Assembly: GCA_036850905.1 (NCBI GenBank) | Contig: CM072095.1 | Span: forward strand, 48,016,408 to 48,080,407 | Reading direction: 5' to 3' | DNA: 64,000 bases | DNA from: Luffa acutangula | Taxonomy: Eukaryota > Streptophyta > Magnoliopsida > Cucurbitales > Cucurbitaceae | Part shown: piece after piece, positions 37,101 to 48,306 of the stretch | Layout of the letters: every line of letters begins with the position of its first letter | Position numbering within the stretch: the first letter of the stretch is position 1 | Made by a program: the position numbers and the translations under genes | Notes under the pieces: generated by a model | The model's database searches: none | What the model saw: the letters and a program-made list of their open reading frames with translations, nothing else | Told to the model about the DNA's origin: nothing

Positions 37101-37867
37101 AGTTCTAAATTCTAATAAATCCAATCACTGCACAGACACTGTACCCCACACGAATAACGAAAGAGGGTAAAATATTTGAACGGGATAAGACCAGAAAACA
37201 CCAATAGCCTCCCCTCCGTCCAAAGTTGAAACTTATTGCAACATGACCACACCACAGCACCCACACGACATTATGAGATAGTTGAAAGACGAAGAAAAAA
37301 AAGCCGCTAAAGGGCTTTGTATTTCGATAAAAAGATATTCTCTGGTTAAAAAAAAACCCAATATCTAATCGTGGGGGATACAGAAACACACTAAAATCTT
37401 CTTGCAATCTAATAATTGAGAGGATCACTAAGAACCCATCATAGAAATTCAAAAGGAAAACCAATCGAATGCAAAAAAGAACAGGCAGAGGAACAGTATT
37501 GAAACGAACCCAGAACTGGAAACTGAAAGATGAACACAATTTGAAAAGAAACCAAACAGAATTCAAAGAAGAAACAGGGAATTGAATTGGAAATAAATAG
37601 CCAATCAATCGACAATAGGAAGAATGGGAAAATAGAAACACAGACCTTAGAAGACCTTGATCCGATTTTGGAAACGCGGGGGCTGGACGAAGAATGAGTC
37701 GGCGTGGATTGGCGGCAATTCGAAGTGCGACCCATTGGAGAAACGGATTCGGAGGATCTCGGAGCGAGGTTATTAGAGGGCGTGGCATCCTCAGCGACAC
37801 GAGGAACGTGGAGACACATACGAGTCCCAAGAGCCATCTTCACTTTCTTCCATTTGCTTCCCACCAT
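34123..37867 (-). CDS. RING-H2 / von Willebrand A domain E3 ubiquitin ligase
   Basis: Probable E3 ubiquitin ligase of the plant RING-vWA family that includes WAV3/EDA40 (root gravitropism) and At5g60710, which it resembles most as I remember it. Two coding exons, 37867-37646 and 36072-34123, join in phase 0 to 2,172 nt, 723 aa; the intron is 1,573 nt. The N-terminus MVGSKWKKVKMALG is typical of the subfamily, followed by a Ser/Pro-rich stretch. The RING-H2 finger spans 77-120 with C77, C80, C97, H99, H102, C105, C117 and C120. The vWA domain starts near 270 with MIDAS motif DISGSM at 275-280, followed by GGTNIAEGL and LLSDGQD. A C-terminal vWA-associated region completes it. The longer open frame upstream of the RING in exon 2 is intron sequence, because the acceptor ttgcag precedes RICAIC. 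Intact. Confidence 0.92.
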
Positions 37868-38210
37868 TGTGGTGTGCGTTTGAGAGAGATGGGGTTGCTA
37901 GAAAGAGAAATCCATGAGAAGTAAAAGGAAGTAGGAGAGGCAATGTAGTAGTAGTGGTGGAGAAAGAAATAGGGTTGCTAAGAAAAGTAGGGAAAGCAAA
38001 GAGAAAAAGGAAGAAGAGGGTTTCACAAGCAATGGCAATAAGCAATGGTGATGGCAGTAATAATGGCGAAGGACAGAGAGGGAGTTGGGGGAGGGAAGGG
38101 ATTGAATTGGAATTCTGACTTTGTGGTTTTATCCTTTTAGGAGACGGAAATTTGCAGAGGATCCGGGAGGGAAGGAAGCGGATGGTCAGAGAAAAGAGCA
38201 GCCTTTTTAG

Positions 38211-38238
38211 CTTTCTTTCTTTCTTTCTTTCTTTCTTT
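38211..38238. repeat. CTTT tetranucleotide microsatellite
   Basis: About seven CTTT units just upstream of the RING/vWA gene, in its probable promoter or leader. Confidence 0.9.
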
Positions 38239-38639
38239 GTTGTTGCCTAATATGTTAAAATCTCTATTATAATAACTGCTCAATAACATTAACTCACCCA
38301 ATTCAATTGCAACGTGTACGTCTCGCTCATACTATTCCACTTTCTTTAACTTTCTCATTGCCCATTGGATTTTGTTTATTTTCTATAATTGCCATTCTGT
38401 TCGTTTTTATTTTAATTTAATTACATTCAATTTCAAAGGCTCCTGAGCCAGAGTCGCACTTGCACTCCTGAAATCTTTGATCCGCCTCGAAAAAGGAGCC
38501 CTAAAACATTTTTTTAAAATTTATTTGTTTATTTATTAGTCCATCTTTTCTATTTTATTTTCACGTACTATGTTTAAAATAAAGTTGATGATAGATATTT
38601 TTATTTATTTCTTCCATCCATTGATTGCTTAATAATTAA

Positions 38640-38954
38640 GTGTCCATTTCGTAACGTTCTCGTTTTTTATTTTCTTGTTTTTAATTTTATTAAGAAATTT
38701 AAGCATTTAATAACTATATATATTTCTTGTTTCTCATTTTTTAGAAACACTCCTAAAATTTGTATAGAACTTTTGGGAACAACTAAAACTAGTTTCTCCT
38801 TTTTTGTTCTTGTTTCCAATTTTTTCCAAACATAAATAAAAATATAGGTTTATTATTATTGAATGCATAGGTGTTAGGGCCATGAAATTCTATTTTTCTT
38901 TATTAAAAATGAAGAAACGGAAACAAGAAACGAGAACGTTACCAAACGGGGCCC
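38640..38954. mobile_element. Tourist-like MITE, 315 bp, TAA target duplication
   Basis: The left end GTGTCCATTTCGTAACGTTC and the right end GAACGTTACCAAACGGGGCC(C) form imperfect TIRs continuing for about 40 bp. TAA flanks it at 38637-38639 and 38955-38957. The left terminus is more degenerate than that of the MITE at 20,392. Confidence 0.8.
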
Positions 38955-39031
38955 TAAGTTTTTTGTTTTTAATGATATTGCTCAAAATTAAAGATATACG
39001 CCAGAGTTTAGTTTTTTGTTTTTTGAGCTAT

Positions 39032-39465
39032 TGTTGGTGTCAAAATATGTGTGATGCTTGTCACACCGCACGTAAATTTGCACACCTGTGTGATGCTATG
39101 CTTGTCACATCGTCTTTGAAAAAGGGAAAGCAAAGTAAGAGAGAGTTTCAGATCCCTTATTCGTCAAGAAGGATATATATTTTTTTCATGTGTTTAGGGT
39201 TTCTGGACGTTTAGGGACGGATTCAAGCTGAATCAAGTTAAACCGGAACGCTCAAAGGACTTTAGGAATCGTGTGAAGAGAGAAAACTCGAACAACAAGT
39301 GGGCTGAGGGTCGGCCGAGGCCCAGGCCTCAACCATAGGCCAACGCCGACCATGGCCCATGGGGGTTGGGCCAGTCCGCCTCTCGATCGTGTCTTCAGGT
39401 TGGTGTTATACTATTCTCGCCAGTTCCTTTAATCACGGAGTGGTCCAAAATTATTAAGATTTGTA
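39032..39465 (-). repeat. Diverged fragment related to the solo-LTR family
   Basis: It starts TGTTGGTGTCAAAA and carries the same order of landmarks as the minus-oriented solo LTR at 63,157: a cacacc(t/g)gtgtg motif, a GC-rich block of gggcc/ggcc motifs, ctctcgatcg, and ggtccaaaatta near the end. The terminal CTATAACA is missing and similarity is patchy, so this is an old or truncated relative. Confidence 0.5.
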
Positions 39466-39660
39466 TCTTTCCTTATATTAATTATTGATTTTATATTTTA
39501 TATATTTACTTATGAAAGATAGTTTAAAGTCTATGGTAGCTTTTTTAATCTAACATAATTTATCTTTTAGTTTCCATACACCTTGATTGTAATCTTTCAA
39601 TTATTGAGAGATGCACCACCATCTTTGGCTGCACAAAAATTGTTCTTTCACTTGACCAGC

Positions 39661-39711
39661 ATAACTCAACTAAAATATGCCTAAAAAAAATAATAATAAC
39701 TCAACTAAAAT
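39661..39711. repeat. Micro-insertion with 16-bp direct repeat
   Basis: ATAACTCAACTAAAAT at 39661-39676 and 39696-39711 flanks a 19-nt insert, atgcct plus an A-rich tail. Read on the plus strand, this is a six-base body plus poly(A). Confidence 0.7.
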
Positions 39712-41272
39712 CAAAACAAATAATTTCTATACAAATAAATAAAATAATTATTTTTCTTGTAATATAATTTAAAATGACGACGAGAAAAAATAGGGAGGAG
39801 AGGGGATGAATTTGAATTAATGGAGAGGCTAAATACATTTTCTTATAATCAAATTTGAAAATGAGAATTTAGGTTAAGTCTTTCTTTCTTTTTTTTAGAA
39901 GAAGTCTTTCAATTGTCTTTAAACCTAAATATGGAAATGAACTTTTATATACACACATAACCTAAAGGTGAAAATTTTATTTCTCAAAATAAATAAATAA
40001 ATAAAATCAAAATCGATCTTTATCTTTAAAATTTATTATGTTAGATTTGGAAATAAAATTCGATACACCAAATCTTCTAAAATTAAAACCAGGAATTCCC
40101 AGCTACAATTTTAAATACGACTGTACATACAAATTTGAAAAAAAAATCAAATTTAATTGTTTATTTTCCTCATCATCTCTATCCTATCTGTCAAAAGGCT
40201 CCTCAGCCCTTACTTTCTATTTATTATTTCCTTTCTTTCCATTTATCCTATTTTTTCCGTCCACCATTTTTGTCCCTCTAGCCTCTGAGTCTCCTTTATA
40301 CCACAAATTCTCTTTAATAAATAATAAATTATAATATGATATTAATTAAAAATCATTCAGGTTGACATTTCAATTTGTCCATCCAAACTTTAGTCTAAAT
40401 TCTTCAACTCATGATTCAAAATATAAAAGATTGGCTGATTAATCAACAGAAGAGCCTAACATGGTTGGAGGAAAAAACGTAAAAAGAAAATGTGTAGCTT
40501 CGAATAATCATTTCCATTTGTTTATAACTTTTTACACACACCCAATTTAAAATGAATAATATTATTACAGTAATCACTTTTTTTTTTTTTTTAATTTATA
40601 GCCTCAAAGTTTCCAAATTTATCAAAGAGCCCCCCCTCTCTCAAATTGACTTGAGCAACACATAAAAAACCAAAGTTGGAATTATTAATAAAATTTGACA
40701 TGTTTGAGACAAACAGTTGCGGATAAAGTGTTTGATATGCATGGAACTTTGTTGGCAATCAATTTCGTCAGCTGACAGATGCCATTTGATCCTCTTTTTC
40801 TTGCTCTTTGTCGGCGTTGCAAAACAAAAACCAAAACACATTAATAATAAATAAAGTTTCAATTTTCACGATATGAAGTGGAGAATAGTTGGTTTCATTT
40901 GGTGCCTCTTTAATTTTGTCAAATGAACCCACTCATATAACGCACTACAAAACCTTCAAGATTTTATTTAAAAAAAGAATGGCTTCGAACTTACACCCAC
41001 AAAAAAGAGACACAAATAATATTGATAAATGGGATAAGGGCAGAGATTTGCTGGATTCAATGGATAAGTGGCTTTGAACTAAGAATGTAATTCGAAAAGA
41101 ATCCTTGCATTTAGTTTGCTTTAGTCTATATTGCTAGTTGCCGACCAAATTGTAAACAAAACCCATTTTACCTGTTTCCAAGCTTATGAGACCTCCAAAA
41201 AGGGATTGTCCCCTTCAAAATTATATGAATTTGTTAAATAATTAAATTGTCTAAAGAACACAAGTTCATTTC

Positions 41273-41532
41273 AGTTACAAAATATAAAAGCAGAGGATTA
41301 TCAAATGCTATGGTGAATTGTTGTATTCAATCAATGAATGATTATTACAACGAATGGAATAAATAGAGGGAAGGGAGCAACAAGAAAGATTCCCAACCTA
41401 ACAAAATTAGACACGTATACACAGGGCTAACAGCCTAACATTTACAGTGGTAAAAATCTAATACACAAGCCAGCGTAATTACCCCACAGCAGGGAAAGCT
41501 AAAACACTGCCGTGTAGACCTCTTGCCTAACA
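41273..41532 (-). repeat. 3' LTR of the copia element
   Basis: 260 bp. In element orientation it runs from TGTTAGGC to TTGTAACT, so it begins with TG but ends with CT instead of the usual CA. The stop codon of the polyprotein lies inside it, about 34 bp past its start. Confidence 0.92.
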
Positions 41533-44500
41533 TCCCCCCTCAAACGAGAGGGTGAAAGAACCACACCGAGTTTGCTACGAAAGGCTGAGAACTGCACTTC
41601 CGACAATGGTTTGGTTAGAGCGTCGGCCAATTGATCACTTGAAGGAACATAACGGACATCGATGGATTTATCCAAGACCTTATCACGCACAAAATGAACA
41701 TCAAGTTCGACATGCTTGCTCCGTGAGTGAAACACAGGATTCTGGGCCAAAGACAAAGCACTCATGTTGTCACACCAAATTATGGGAACAGAGGAAGAGC
41801 ACAAGTGAAGTTCTTTAAGTAAGGCTTGTACCCAAGAAACCTCGGCAGCTGTATGAGCAAGTGATCTATACTCCGACTCGGTGCTAGAACGAGCAACCAC
41901 ATGTTGCTTCTTTGAGGACCAAGAGACAAGAGATTGACCAAGAAACAGGCAATGCGCAGCGACAGAACGACGATCATCGACATTACACGCCCAATCGGCA
42001 TCAGTATAGGCTACAATGGACAAAGAGGAAGACTTAGGAAAGAACAAGCCGTACTCCATTGTACCTTTTAAATATCGCAAAACGCGTTTAGCTGCTTGCC
42101 AATGTACCACTGTAGGTTGTTGCAAAAACTGACTAAGAGCATTCACAATGTAAGAAATATCCGGACGAGTATGGGTCAAGTACTGTAAAGCGCCAATTAC
42201 ACTACGAAACAGAGTTGGATTGTTCATGATCTCACCATCAAAGGCTGAGAATTTCTTCCCCGTGACAGCTGGGGTAGCACATGGCTTCAAGTGTGAAAGA
42301 CCAACTCTGTTGAGTAGCTCAGAAATGTACTTAGTCTGAAGAAGATATAATCCAGAAGCTGTTTTACATACTTCAACCCCCAAGTAATAACTAAGAGAAA
42401 AAATGTCCTTCAGAGCAAAAACATCATTTAACCTCTTAACAAACTTATCAATGAACAAAGGACAGTCACCCGTAATCAGTATATCATCAACATAAATAAG
42501 GATCAGGATAATCATCGAGGATGAAGAAAAGAAGAATACCGAATTATCAGCTTTGGAGTTAGTAAAACCCCAACCAAGAAGAGTAGACCGCAGGCGATCA
42601 AACCAAGCACGTGGTGACTGTCGGAGACCATAAAGGGCACGATCCAGTTTACAAACGTAGTCAGGATGTTTAGAGCTGACATATCCATCAGGCTGCCGCA
42701 AATATACTTCCTCCTCTAGCCGGCCATTCAAGAAGGCGTTGTTGACGTCAAGTTGACGAATACACCAATCCTTAGACACTGCAATGGCTAGGATAATGCG
42801 TATGGTAGGAGCTTTGACAACCGGACTAAACGTCTCGTGAAAATCAATGCCTGGAATCTGATTAAAACCTTTGGCAACTAGACGGGCTTTACATCGATCA
42901 AAAGAACCATCTGACTTAGTCTTTACCTTAAACACCCATTTGCTGCCAATTAAATTCATATGAGGTAAAGAGGGAACCAGGCGCCAAGTCTTATTCTTAG
43001 CAAGGGCAGTCATCTCACTGTCCATTGCAGACTTCCAGTGAGTACATTGTAAAGCATCGCTCACAGAGACAGGCTCAGTAATAGGCTTAGTAGAATCAGA
43101 AACAACTAAAAAAGAGCCCCAATCTTTGGGCTTGAAAATACCACTTTTCGCCCGCGTTTGCATAGGATGATTCCCAACAGCCGGCTCCACATTACTAACA
43201 GCAGGTTGAGTAGAGGGAAGAGACTCACCAGACATGTCATTTATCTCATGAGGTTGATCGGAATTCATTGACTGAGGTTGAACTTCATCAATTGAATTTT
43301 CACCCGTGTCATGAAGAGACAAGGACCTGGTTGGTGCTGGATCTTGGACCGCAGAAGAATGGCCTAGTACCGGCAGAGAAGAACAAGCAGGTGATAATAA
43401 GGGTGCAATTTCTGGAGTTGAGACTGGGGGAAAAGAGGCACTAGGCTCCAAAACAGACGAGCTTGTCGAAGGAAAAGGACACCAACTGACAATAGTATCA
43501 CATGAATTTGAGACTTTAGAAGAAGATGTAAGAAAACCAGATTTAAAGGGATAATCAGTCTCATTAAAGACAACATCACGAGAAATATATAAACGACCAC
43601 TTGAGCTTAGGCATTTGTAACCCTTGTGAGATAAACTATAACCGAGGAAAACACACTTAGTACTATGAAACTGAAACTTATTGGATTGATAAGGACGAAG
43701 GCAGGGATAACACGCACAACCGAACGATCGAAAAAAAACAAAATCAGGGGAACGATTGAATGCTTTTTCCCAAGGGGACAAGTAACCAAGGACTGGGGTT
43801 GGTAGTCTATTTATAACATACACAGCTGATACAAAAGCATCCCACCAAAACCGTAAGGGCATTGATGATTGAGCAAGAAAAGTAAGACCGACCTCAACAA
43901 TATGACGATGCTTTCTCTCAACTATACCGTTCTGTTGACTTGTATGAGGACAGGAGTGACGAAAATGGATGCCAAAGTTTTGAAGGAAAGAAGAAAAGGA
44001 ACGGAATTCACCCCCCCAATCAGTATGTAGAGTCTTGATTTTGGTGTCAAACTGATTTTCTACCAAGGTTTTGTATTGTTTAAAAGACTCAAGAGCTTCA
44101 CTCTTTGATTTCAGAGGATATATGTGAGTAAGTCTAGTGAAACTATCCACAAAACTTATATAATATTTATAGCCTAAAGTAGAGACAACAGGGGAAGGCC
44201 CCCAAAGATCACAATGAATAAGCTCAAGTGGTTTGTATGTTTTCGTACATGATGTTGTAAAGGGCAAACGGTGTGACTTTCCAAATTGACAAGATTCACA
44301 GAAGACAAGTTTTTCATTGATATTAGATTGAAGATTACATGATCTAAGAACTCTATTGACGATATGCTCAGAGGCATGACCCAAACGTTGGTGCCACAAG
44401 GACTTAGACACCATATGAGACTTAGAATTTGCTACTTGAAAAACAGAAGGACTCCCAGACAGCAGAACATTAGACTTATTTGAAGTAAAAACACCAGACA

Positions 44501-46001
44501 CATCAGCAACATAGGTACGAAGACTGACTTCAGAACTTGGAGGAGTTTGAATTGAGGGCAGCTCTAACTGATAAAGATCATTCTTAAGCGTTCCTTGCAG
44601 CATCACCTTCCTTGAAACCTTGTCCTTCACAAAACAAGAATTTGAGTGAAACTCGACAAAAACATCATTATCGGCAGTTAAACGGGCTATACTAATCAGA
44701 TTGCGCTTTATATCAGGCACATGAAGCATATCTTTCAAAATAATAGAAGAGTTATTCAAAGAAGAACATTCTACTGCACTATCACCAACATGAGATATGT
44801 TTAACTTCGTACCATTACCAACTACCAGAGAGTTATTACCATTGTACTCATTCTTTAGGGCTAGGTTCCCAATATCAGCAGTCACGTGGCTGGTGGCTCC
44901 AGAGTCGGCCAACCATTTTGGATCGTTGAGTATCTCGGGTGTAGCAACATAGGCGGAAGATGAACTAGCTCCAGTATTCTGAGAATTATTTCCTCCCGAA
45001 GCATGAGGGTTATTGAAAGACTCTTCAAACCTGAGATAACACGCTGGTGCGGAATGACCATATTTGCCACAAAGCTGACAGGTAGGTTTTGAATTTCCTC
45101 TCTGATTTCCATTGCCATTCCTGCCTCGACCTCTTCCTCTATTACCTCCTCTAAAATAATTTGATTGCCCACTATTTCCTTGATTAAAACCACCACGAGT
45201 CGAGCTAAACTGCCTTTGTCCAGATGACGGAAACTGATTAGACCTGTTGTAAGCTAAATGGGCAGCAAGATCAGGAAGTTCACTGACATTAGATACACTG
45301 TTACTGCTATATCGAGCTAGGGTTCCTTCGAATGTAATCAATATAGAACTCAGTTCTTGCCATGTACTAATATCTTTGTCCTCTATAGTGCATACAATTG
45401 GAACATATTCTGAATCTAAACCAGCAAGTACATATGAAATTAGATCTCCCAGAGATACAGGATTACCGGCTAATTGAAGACTCTCAGACGCCTGTTTCAT
45501 GATGGCTAAATATTCCATCATCTTCATTGAACCTTTCTTTGTGTTTTGTAGCACTCCACGGAGTTGATTTATCCTAGCTTTGCTAGTCGCTCCATAGACC
45601 TTTTCTAACGCCTTCCAGACTTCCCTAGACGTTTTGAAATTAACGACATCAGCTGCAATTGCCGGTGTCATGGAGCCAAACAACCATCTAGATAACGCTT
45701 GATCTACCGTCATCCAGTCGTCGAAAAGTGGGTTGGGCTGCAACGTCTTCCCAGATTCAGTAGTAACTTCTATCTGTTCTGGGGGCTGGGCTTTTGTTCC
45801 TAGAACATAGCCGTCGACCTTTTGTCCGCGAAGTATAGCTAACACCATACCTCTCCATAGTAAGTAGTTCTTTTCATCCAGCTTCACAGAGAGCACAGTG
45901 CTGAGTGGATGACCGAAAGAAGAGCTGATAATATTCACGACCGAGGAGACTGGAGCAGTGACTGTAGCTGCAGCGGTCGAGGAAGAAACTTCATCTCCCA
46001 T
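41499..46001 (-). CDS. Copia gag-pol polyprotein, 1,500 codons, uninterrupted
   Basis: Single-frame polyprotein in canonical copia order. Gag covers about 1-300 with the UBN2-type segment WLFGSMTP..VWKALEKVYG, then zinc knuckle CQLCGKYGHSAPAC (308-321). Aspartic protease WLADSGATSH lies at about 363-372. The integrase has a GAG-pre-integrase/zinc region (H537, H542, C568, C571) and a catalytic D598, D661, E695 triad. Reverse transcriptase spans about 1018-1260 with YVDD at 1170-1173. RNase H spans about 1330-1460 (YTDADWA, STESEYR, D1411). The integrase-before-RT order defines copia. There is no frameshift or internal stop. The ATG lies 28 nt downstream of the 5' LTR, just past the primer-binding site, and the frame reads through the polypurine tract (RLRGDVR) into the 3' LTR. 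Confidence 0.96.
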   Translation of the reverse strand: MGDEVSSSTAAATVTAPVSSVVNIISSSFGHPLSTVLSVKLDEKNYLLWRGMVLAILRGQKVDGYVLGTKAQPPEQIEVTTESGKTLQPNPLFDDWMTVDQALSRWLFGSMTPAIAADVVNFKTSREVWKALEKVYGATSKARINQLRGVLQNTKKGSMKMMEYLAIMKQASESLQLAGNPVSLGDLISYVLAGLDSEYVPIVCTIEDKDISTWQELSSILITFEGTLARYSSNSVSNVSELPDLAAHLAYNRSNQFPSSGQRQFSSTRGGFNQGNSGQSNYFRGGNRGRGRGRNGNGNQRGNSKPTCQLCGKYGHSAPACYLRFEESFNNPHASGGNNSQNTGASSSSAYVATPEILNDPKWLADSGATSHVTADIGNLALKNEYNGNNSLVVGNGTKLNISHVGDSAVECSSLNNSSIILKDMLHVPDIKRNLISIARLTADNDVFVEFHSNSCFVKDKVSRKVMLQGTLKNDLYQLELPSIQTPPSSEVSLRTYVADVSGVFTSNKSNVLLSGSPSVFQVANSKSHMVSKSLWHQRLGHASEHIVNRVLRSCNLQSNINEKLVFCESCQFGKSHRLPFTTSCTKTYKPLELIHCDLWGPSPVVSTLGYKYYISFVDSFTRLTHIYPLKSKSEALESFKQYKTLVENQFDTKIKTLHTDWGGEFRSFSSFLQNFGIHFRHSCPHTSQQNGIVERKHRHIVEVGLTFLAQSSMPLRFWWDAFVSAVYVINRLPTPVLGYLSPWEKAFNRSPDFVFFRSFGCACYPCLRPYQSNKFQFHSTKCVFLGYSLSHKGYKCLSSSGRLYISRDVVFNETDYPFKSGFLTSSSKVSNSCDTIVSWCPFPSTSSSVLEPSASFPPVSTPEIAPLLSPACSSLPVLGHSSAVQDPAPTRSLSLHDTGENSIDEVQPQSMNSDQPHEINDMSGESLPSTQPAVSNVEPAVGNHPMQTRAKSGIFKPKDWGSFLVVSDSTKPITEPVSVSDALQCTHWKSAMDSEMTALAKNKTWRLVPSLPHMNLIGSKWVFKVKTKSDGSFDRCKARLVAKGFNQIPGIDFHETFSPVVKAPTIRIILAIAVSKDWCIRQLDVNNAFLNGRLEEEVYLRQPDGYVSSKHPDYVCKLDRALYGLRQSPRAWFDRLRSTLLGWGFTNSKADNSVFFFSSSSMIILILIYVDDILITGDCPLFIDKFVKRLNDVFALKDIFSLSYYLGVEVCKTASGLYLLQTKYISELLNRVGLSHLKPCATPAVTGKKFSAFDGEIMNNPTLFRSVIGALQYLTHTRPDISYIVNALSQFLQQPTVVHWQAAKRVLRYLKGTMEYGLFFPKSSSLSIVAYTDADWACNVDDRRSVAAHCLFLGQSLVSWSSKKQHVVARSSTESEYRSLAHTAAEVSWVQALLKELHLCSSSVPIIWCDNMSALSLAQNPVFHSRSKHVELDVHFVRDKVLDKSIDVRYVPSSDQLADALTKPLSEVQFSAFRSKLGVVLSPSRLRGDVRQEVYTAVF
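41533..41541 (-). other. Polypurine tract of the copia element
   Basis: GAGGGGGGA on the minus strand, directly abutting the TGTTAG start of the 3' LTR; plus-strand DNA synthesis would be primed here. It is also translated as part of the pol frame. Confidence 0.9.
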
Positions 46002-46016
46002 GGCGTTTGCCTCTTT

Positions 46017-46029
46017 GGCTCTGATACCA
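46017..46029 (-). other. Primer-binding site (initiator tRNA-Met type)
   Basis: TGGTATCAGAGCC on the minus strand, immediately after the 5' LTR. This is the usual primer-binding sequence of plant copia elements, complementary to the initiator methionine tRNA 3' end. Confidence 0.93.
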
Positions 46030-46289
46030 AGTTACAAAATATAAAAGCAGAGGATTATCAAATGCTCTGGTGAATTGTTGTATTCAATCAATGAAGGATT
46101 ATTACAACGAATGGAATAAATAGAGGGAAGGGAGCAACAAGAAAGATTCCCAACCTAACAAAATTAGACACGTATACACAGGGCTAACAGCCTAACATTT
46201 ACAGTGGTAAAAATCTAATACACAAGCCAGCGTAATTACCCCACAGCAGGGAAAGCTAAAACACTGCCGTGTAGACCTCTTGCCTAACA
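46030..46289 (-). repeat. 5' LTR of the copia element
   Basis: 260 bp, identical to the 3' LTR except for two substitutions that I could see: an A/C change in aatgct(a/c)tggtg and a T/G change in caatgaa(t/g)gatt. Confidence 0.93.
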
Positions 46290-47111
46290 ATTTCAAATAA
46301 AGAGGGTTTTTTTTTTCAAAATTGTTTGGAACAACTACCCCATATGAACTTTCATTGTCTCTAGAAGGAATCATAATAATGAAGGTGGGAAGAGGGTTTA
46401 CTTTTTTGGGTATAGAGGTGTGTGATCTCATTAAAATAGGTTGAGCAAGTGGTGGTGGTGGAAGATGAAGAAGAAAAGGAAGAATATTTGGGGGAAAATG
46501 AGAGCATAATGAAATGATGGTTAGATGGTGGAGTCTAGAAATAGAGGGCTTGAAATGGAATGGTGAAATTAGAAAGTGGGTTGTTGAAATATTTGATTGC
46601 ATTCAAAGAGTTTTTTCTAAATTGGTTCTAGTGATAATTGGTATGTATTTTCGATCAAGAAATCAGTTGTCCGAATCTCCTTACTTTTTCATTATTGTTG
46701 GGCAATGAGAATTTGATTTGGTTGTCTATGAATTAATTTCTGGTCGTAGTTGGAAATGCTCCAAAAGGAAAAGAAAAGTGGGCGTCAAACCTAAACTACA
46801 ACAACAAACCCACAGGGTTTTGAATGCTTGTTTCTCAACCACAATATACAGCTATATATCAATATGGATGACAAGCAATTCATCGGTGTCATTTATTATT
46901 ATCTTTTTAGTACTTTTTTTTTTTTTTTTTGGAGGCGATTAATTTATTATTGTTGTAATCATCATAAAAGCCCCCACCAATTTAGTACAACCATCGCCTC
47001 TAAAACAAAATCTAAACTACCGTCTGCCCAGACCAGGTGTAAAATCCACCTTATTTTTCATTTCTTTCCATCTTATATGTTTAATTACACGTCTCATCTA
47101 TTAACCAACTA

Positions 47112-47215
47112 AATTAATGTATAACTCAACTGGTATAAAATTTGTATATAGACCAAGAGATTAGAGGTTTAAATTCTCTTTTGTCTCACATATTGTAAAT
47201 AAAAAATAAATCAAA
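47112..47215 (+). repeat. Diverged tRNA-SINE-like copy
   Basis: It reads gtataactcaactggtataa (A-box region), then gagattagaggtttaaattctc (a B-box with GGTTTAAATTC), then a tail ending in an A-rich run. Same arrangement as the short SINEs in this window, but with a degenerate B-box and no clear target duplication. Confidence 0.4.
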
Positions 47216-47815
47216 TTAATCAAGAGATTAGAGGTTTAGTCAACCAACCAAATTGAAACTTTTAAACCACATAGAAAAATTAATCTAGACAAAGACTTGA
47301 CTTGGTTTTTTAAAACATAAAAATATTGTTTATAAACTTAATTTTCAAAAAGTCAAAAACTTGATGAAATTAAGCCTTAACCTTTAGAAATTGGTGTAAG
47401 ACTCAACAAATAATGATATTTCTCAGAAGAATTAACATCGCAAGAACTTGGGCACATACCCTTCTTACTCTAATTTTTTTTTTTTTTTTTTTTTTATCAT
47501 CATACCTACAAATTTAATATGATAGGTTAAAATTTTCAGACATACATGGGAATGATTTTGAAATTATTGAAATCCCTTTTTGTCATGTTGAAAAATACTC
47601 TTAATCATTTAAAACCAGTTTTGATAGTATGAAAAATCACATTTCAAAGGGTAAAACCAATGATTAAAATGATGATTTGAAAACCAACTTTAATAAATAA
47701 TTCATAAACAAACCATTTTCATTAAAATCACTATTTCTAAAATAACTTTCTAACAAATAGCCTGGATAAGTTTCCAGTCATTTAAATCTTGTAAAATTAA
47801 AATCTTGTTTAAAAT

Positions 47816-48223
47816 AATTACAAGTTTAGTTTTTGAACTTTTAGATTTGTGTTTATTTGGTAACTTTAAAAAATGTCTAATAGGTCCGAACTTTCAATTT
47901 TGTGTCTAATAGACCCTTAACATATTCATTTTTTTTAAATGAACTAATCTATTGGATATAAAATTGAATTTATATCTAGATCATAAACTTTCATTTCTTG
48001 TGTTTAATACGTCCATGAATTTTTCAAAACATCGCATAGTTCAATGATCTATTAGATACAAAATTGAAAGTTTATATACCTATTAAACACTTTTTAAAGT
48101 TCTAGAATCAAACAAACGCACAAAACTGAAAATTCATGTACCTATTAGACAAATTTTAAAGTTCAAAGACAACCAAATAGATACAACTTAAAATTAAAGT
48201 TCAATAACTAAATTTGTAATTTA
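47816..48223. repeat. Foldback-type repeat, second family member
   Basis: The left end aattacaagtttagtttttg and the right end, reverse-complemented as aaattacaaatttagttatt, are inverted copies over about 50 bp, both followed by ctatttggt-like text. Same family as 4,491-4,752. Non-coding. Confidence 0.6.
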
Positions 48224-48306
48224 GTCTAAAAGTTTATTGACTGATTATTAGGACAAAGATTTTAAATATGAACTTAGGATTATAACATGTCAATTTCAAC
48301 CAGACT

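Larger units (their letters stand above)
38239..41267. other. Intergenic between the RING gene and the copia element
   Basis: No supported gene. It contains a Tourist-like MITE, an LTR-derived fragment and a micro-insertion, listed separately. The longest open frame (38,882-39,214, plus) starts inside the MITE end and continues into the LTR-like fragment, so it is not a gene. Confidence 0.55.
41268..46294 (-). mobile_element. Complete Ty1/copia LTR retrotransposon
   Basis: A full-length element of 5,017 bp (41273-46289) in minus orientation with 260-bp LTRs, a tRNA-Met-type primer-binding site, one uninterrupted gag-pol frame, a polypurine tract and a 5-bp target duplication ATTTC (41268-41272 and 46290-46294). 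I found only two mismatches between the LTRs (near positions 41,3xx and the matching 46,0xx). All parts needed for autonomous transposition appear present. It sits in the intergenic region between the RING gene and the PAL region and disrupts no gene. A recent insertion is the natural reading. Confidence 0.96.

Noticed and set aside
37105..37830. 241-codon minus-strand frame overlapping exon 1 of the RING gene
   Set aside because: It is a second frame over exon 1 and its intron. The exon-1 frame starting at 37,867 joins cleanly to the RING exon, and this one does not.
46192..46602. 136-codon minus-strand frame upstream of the copia element
   Set aside because: It runs through the 5' LTR and its flank; it is the product of an insertion boundary with no domain.
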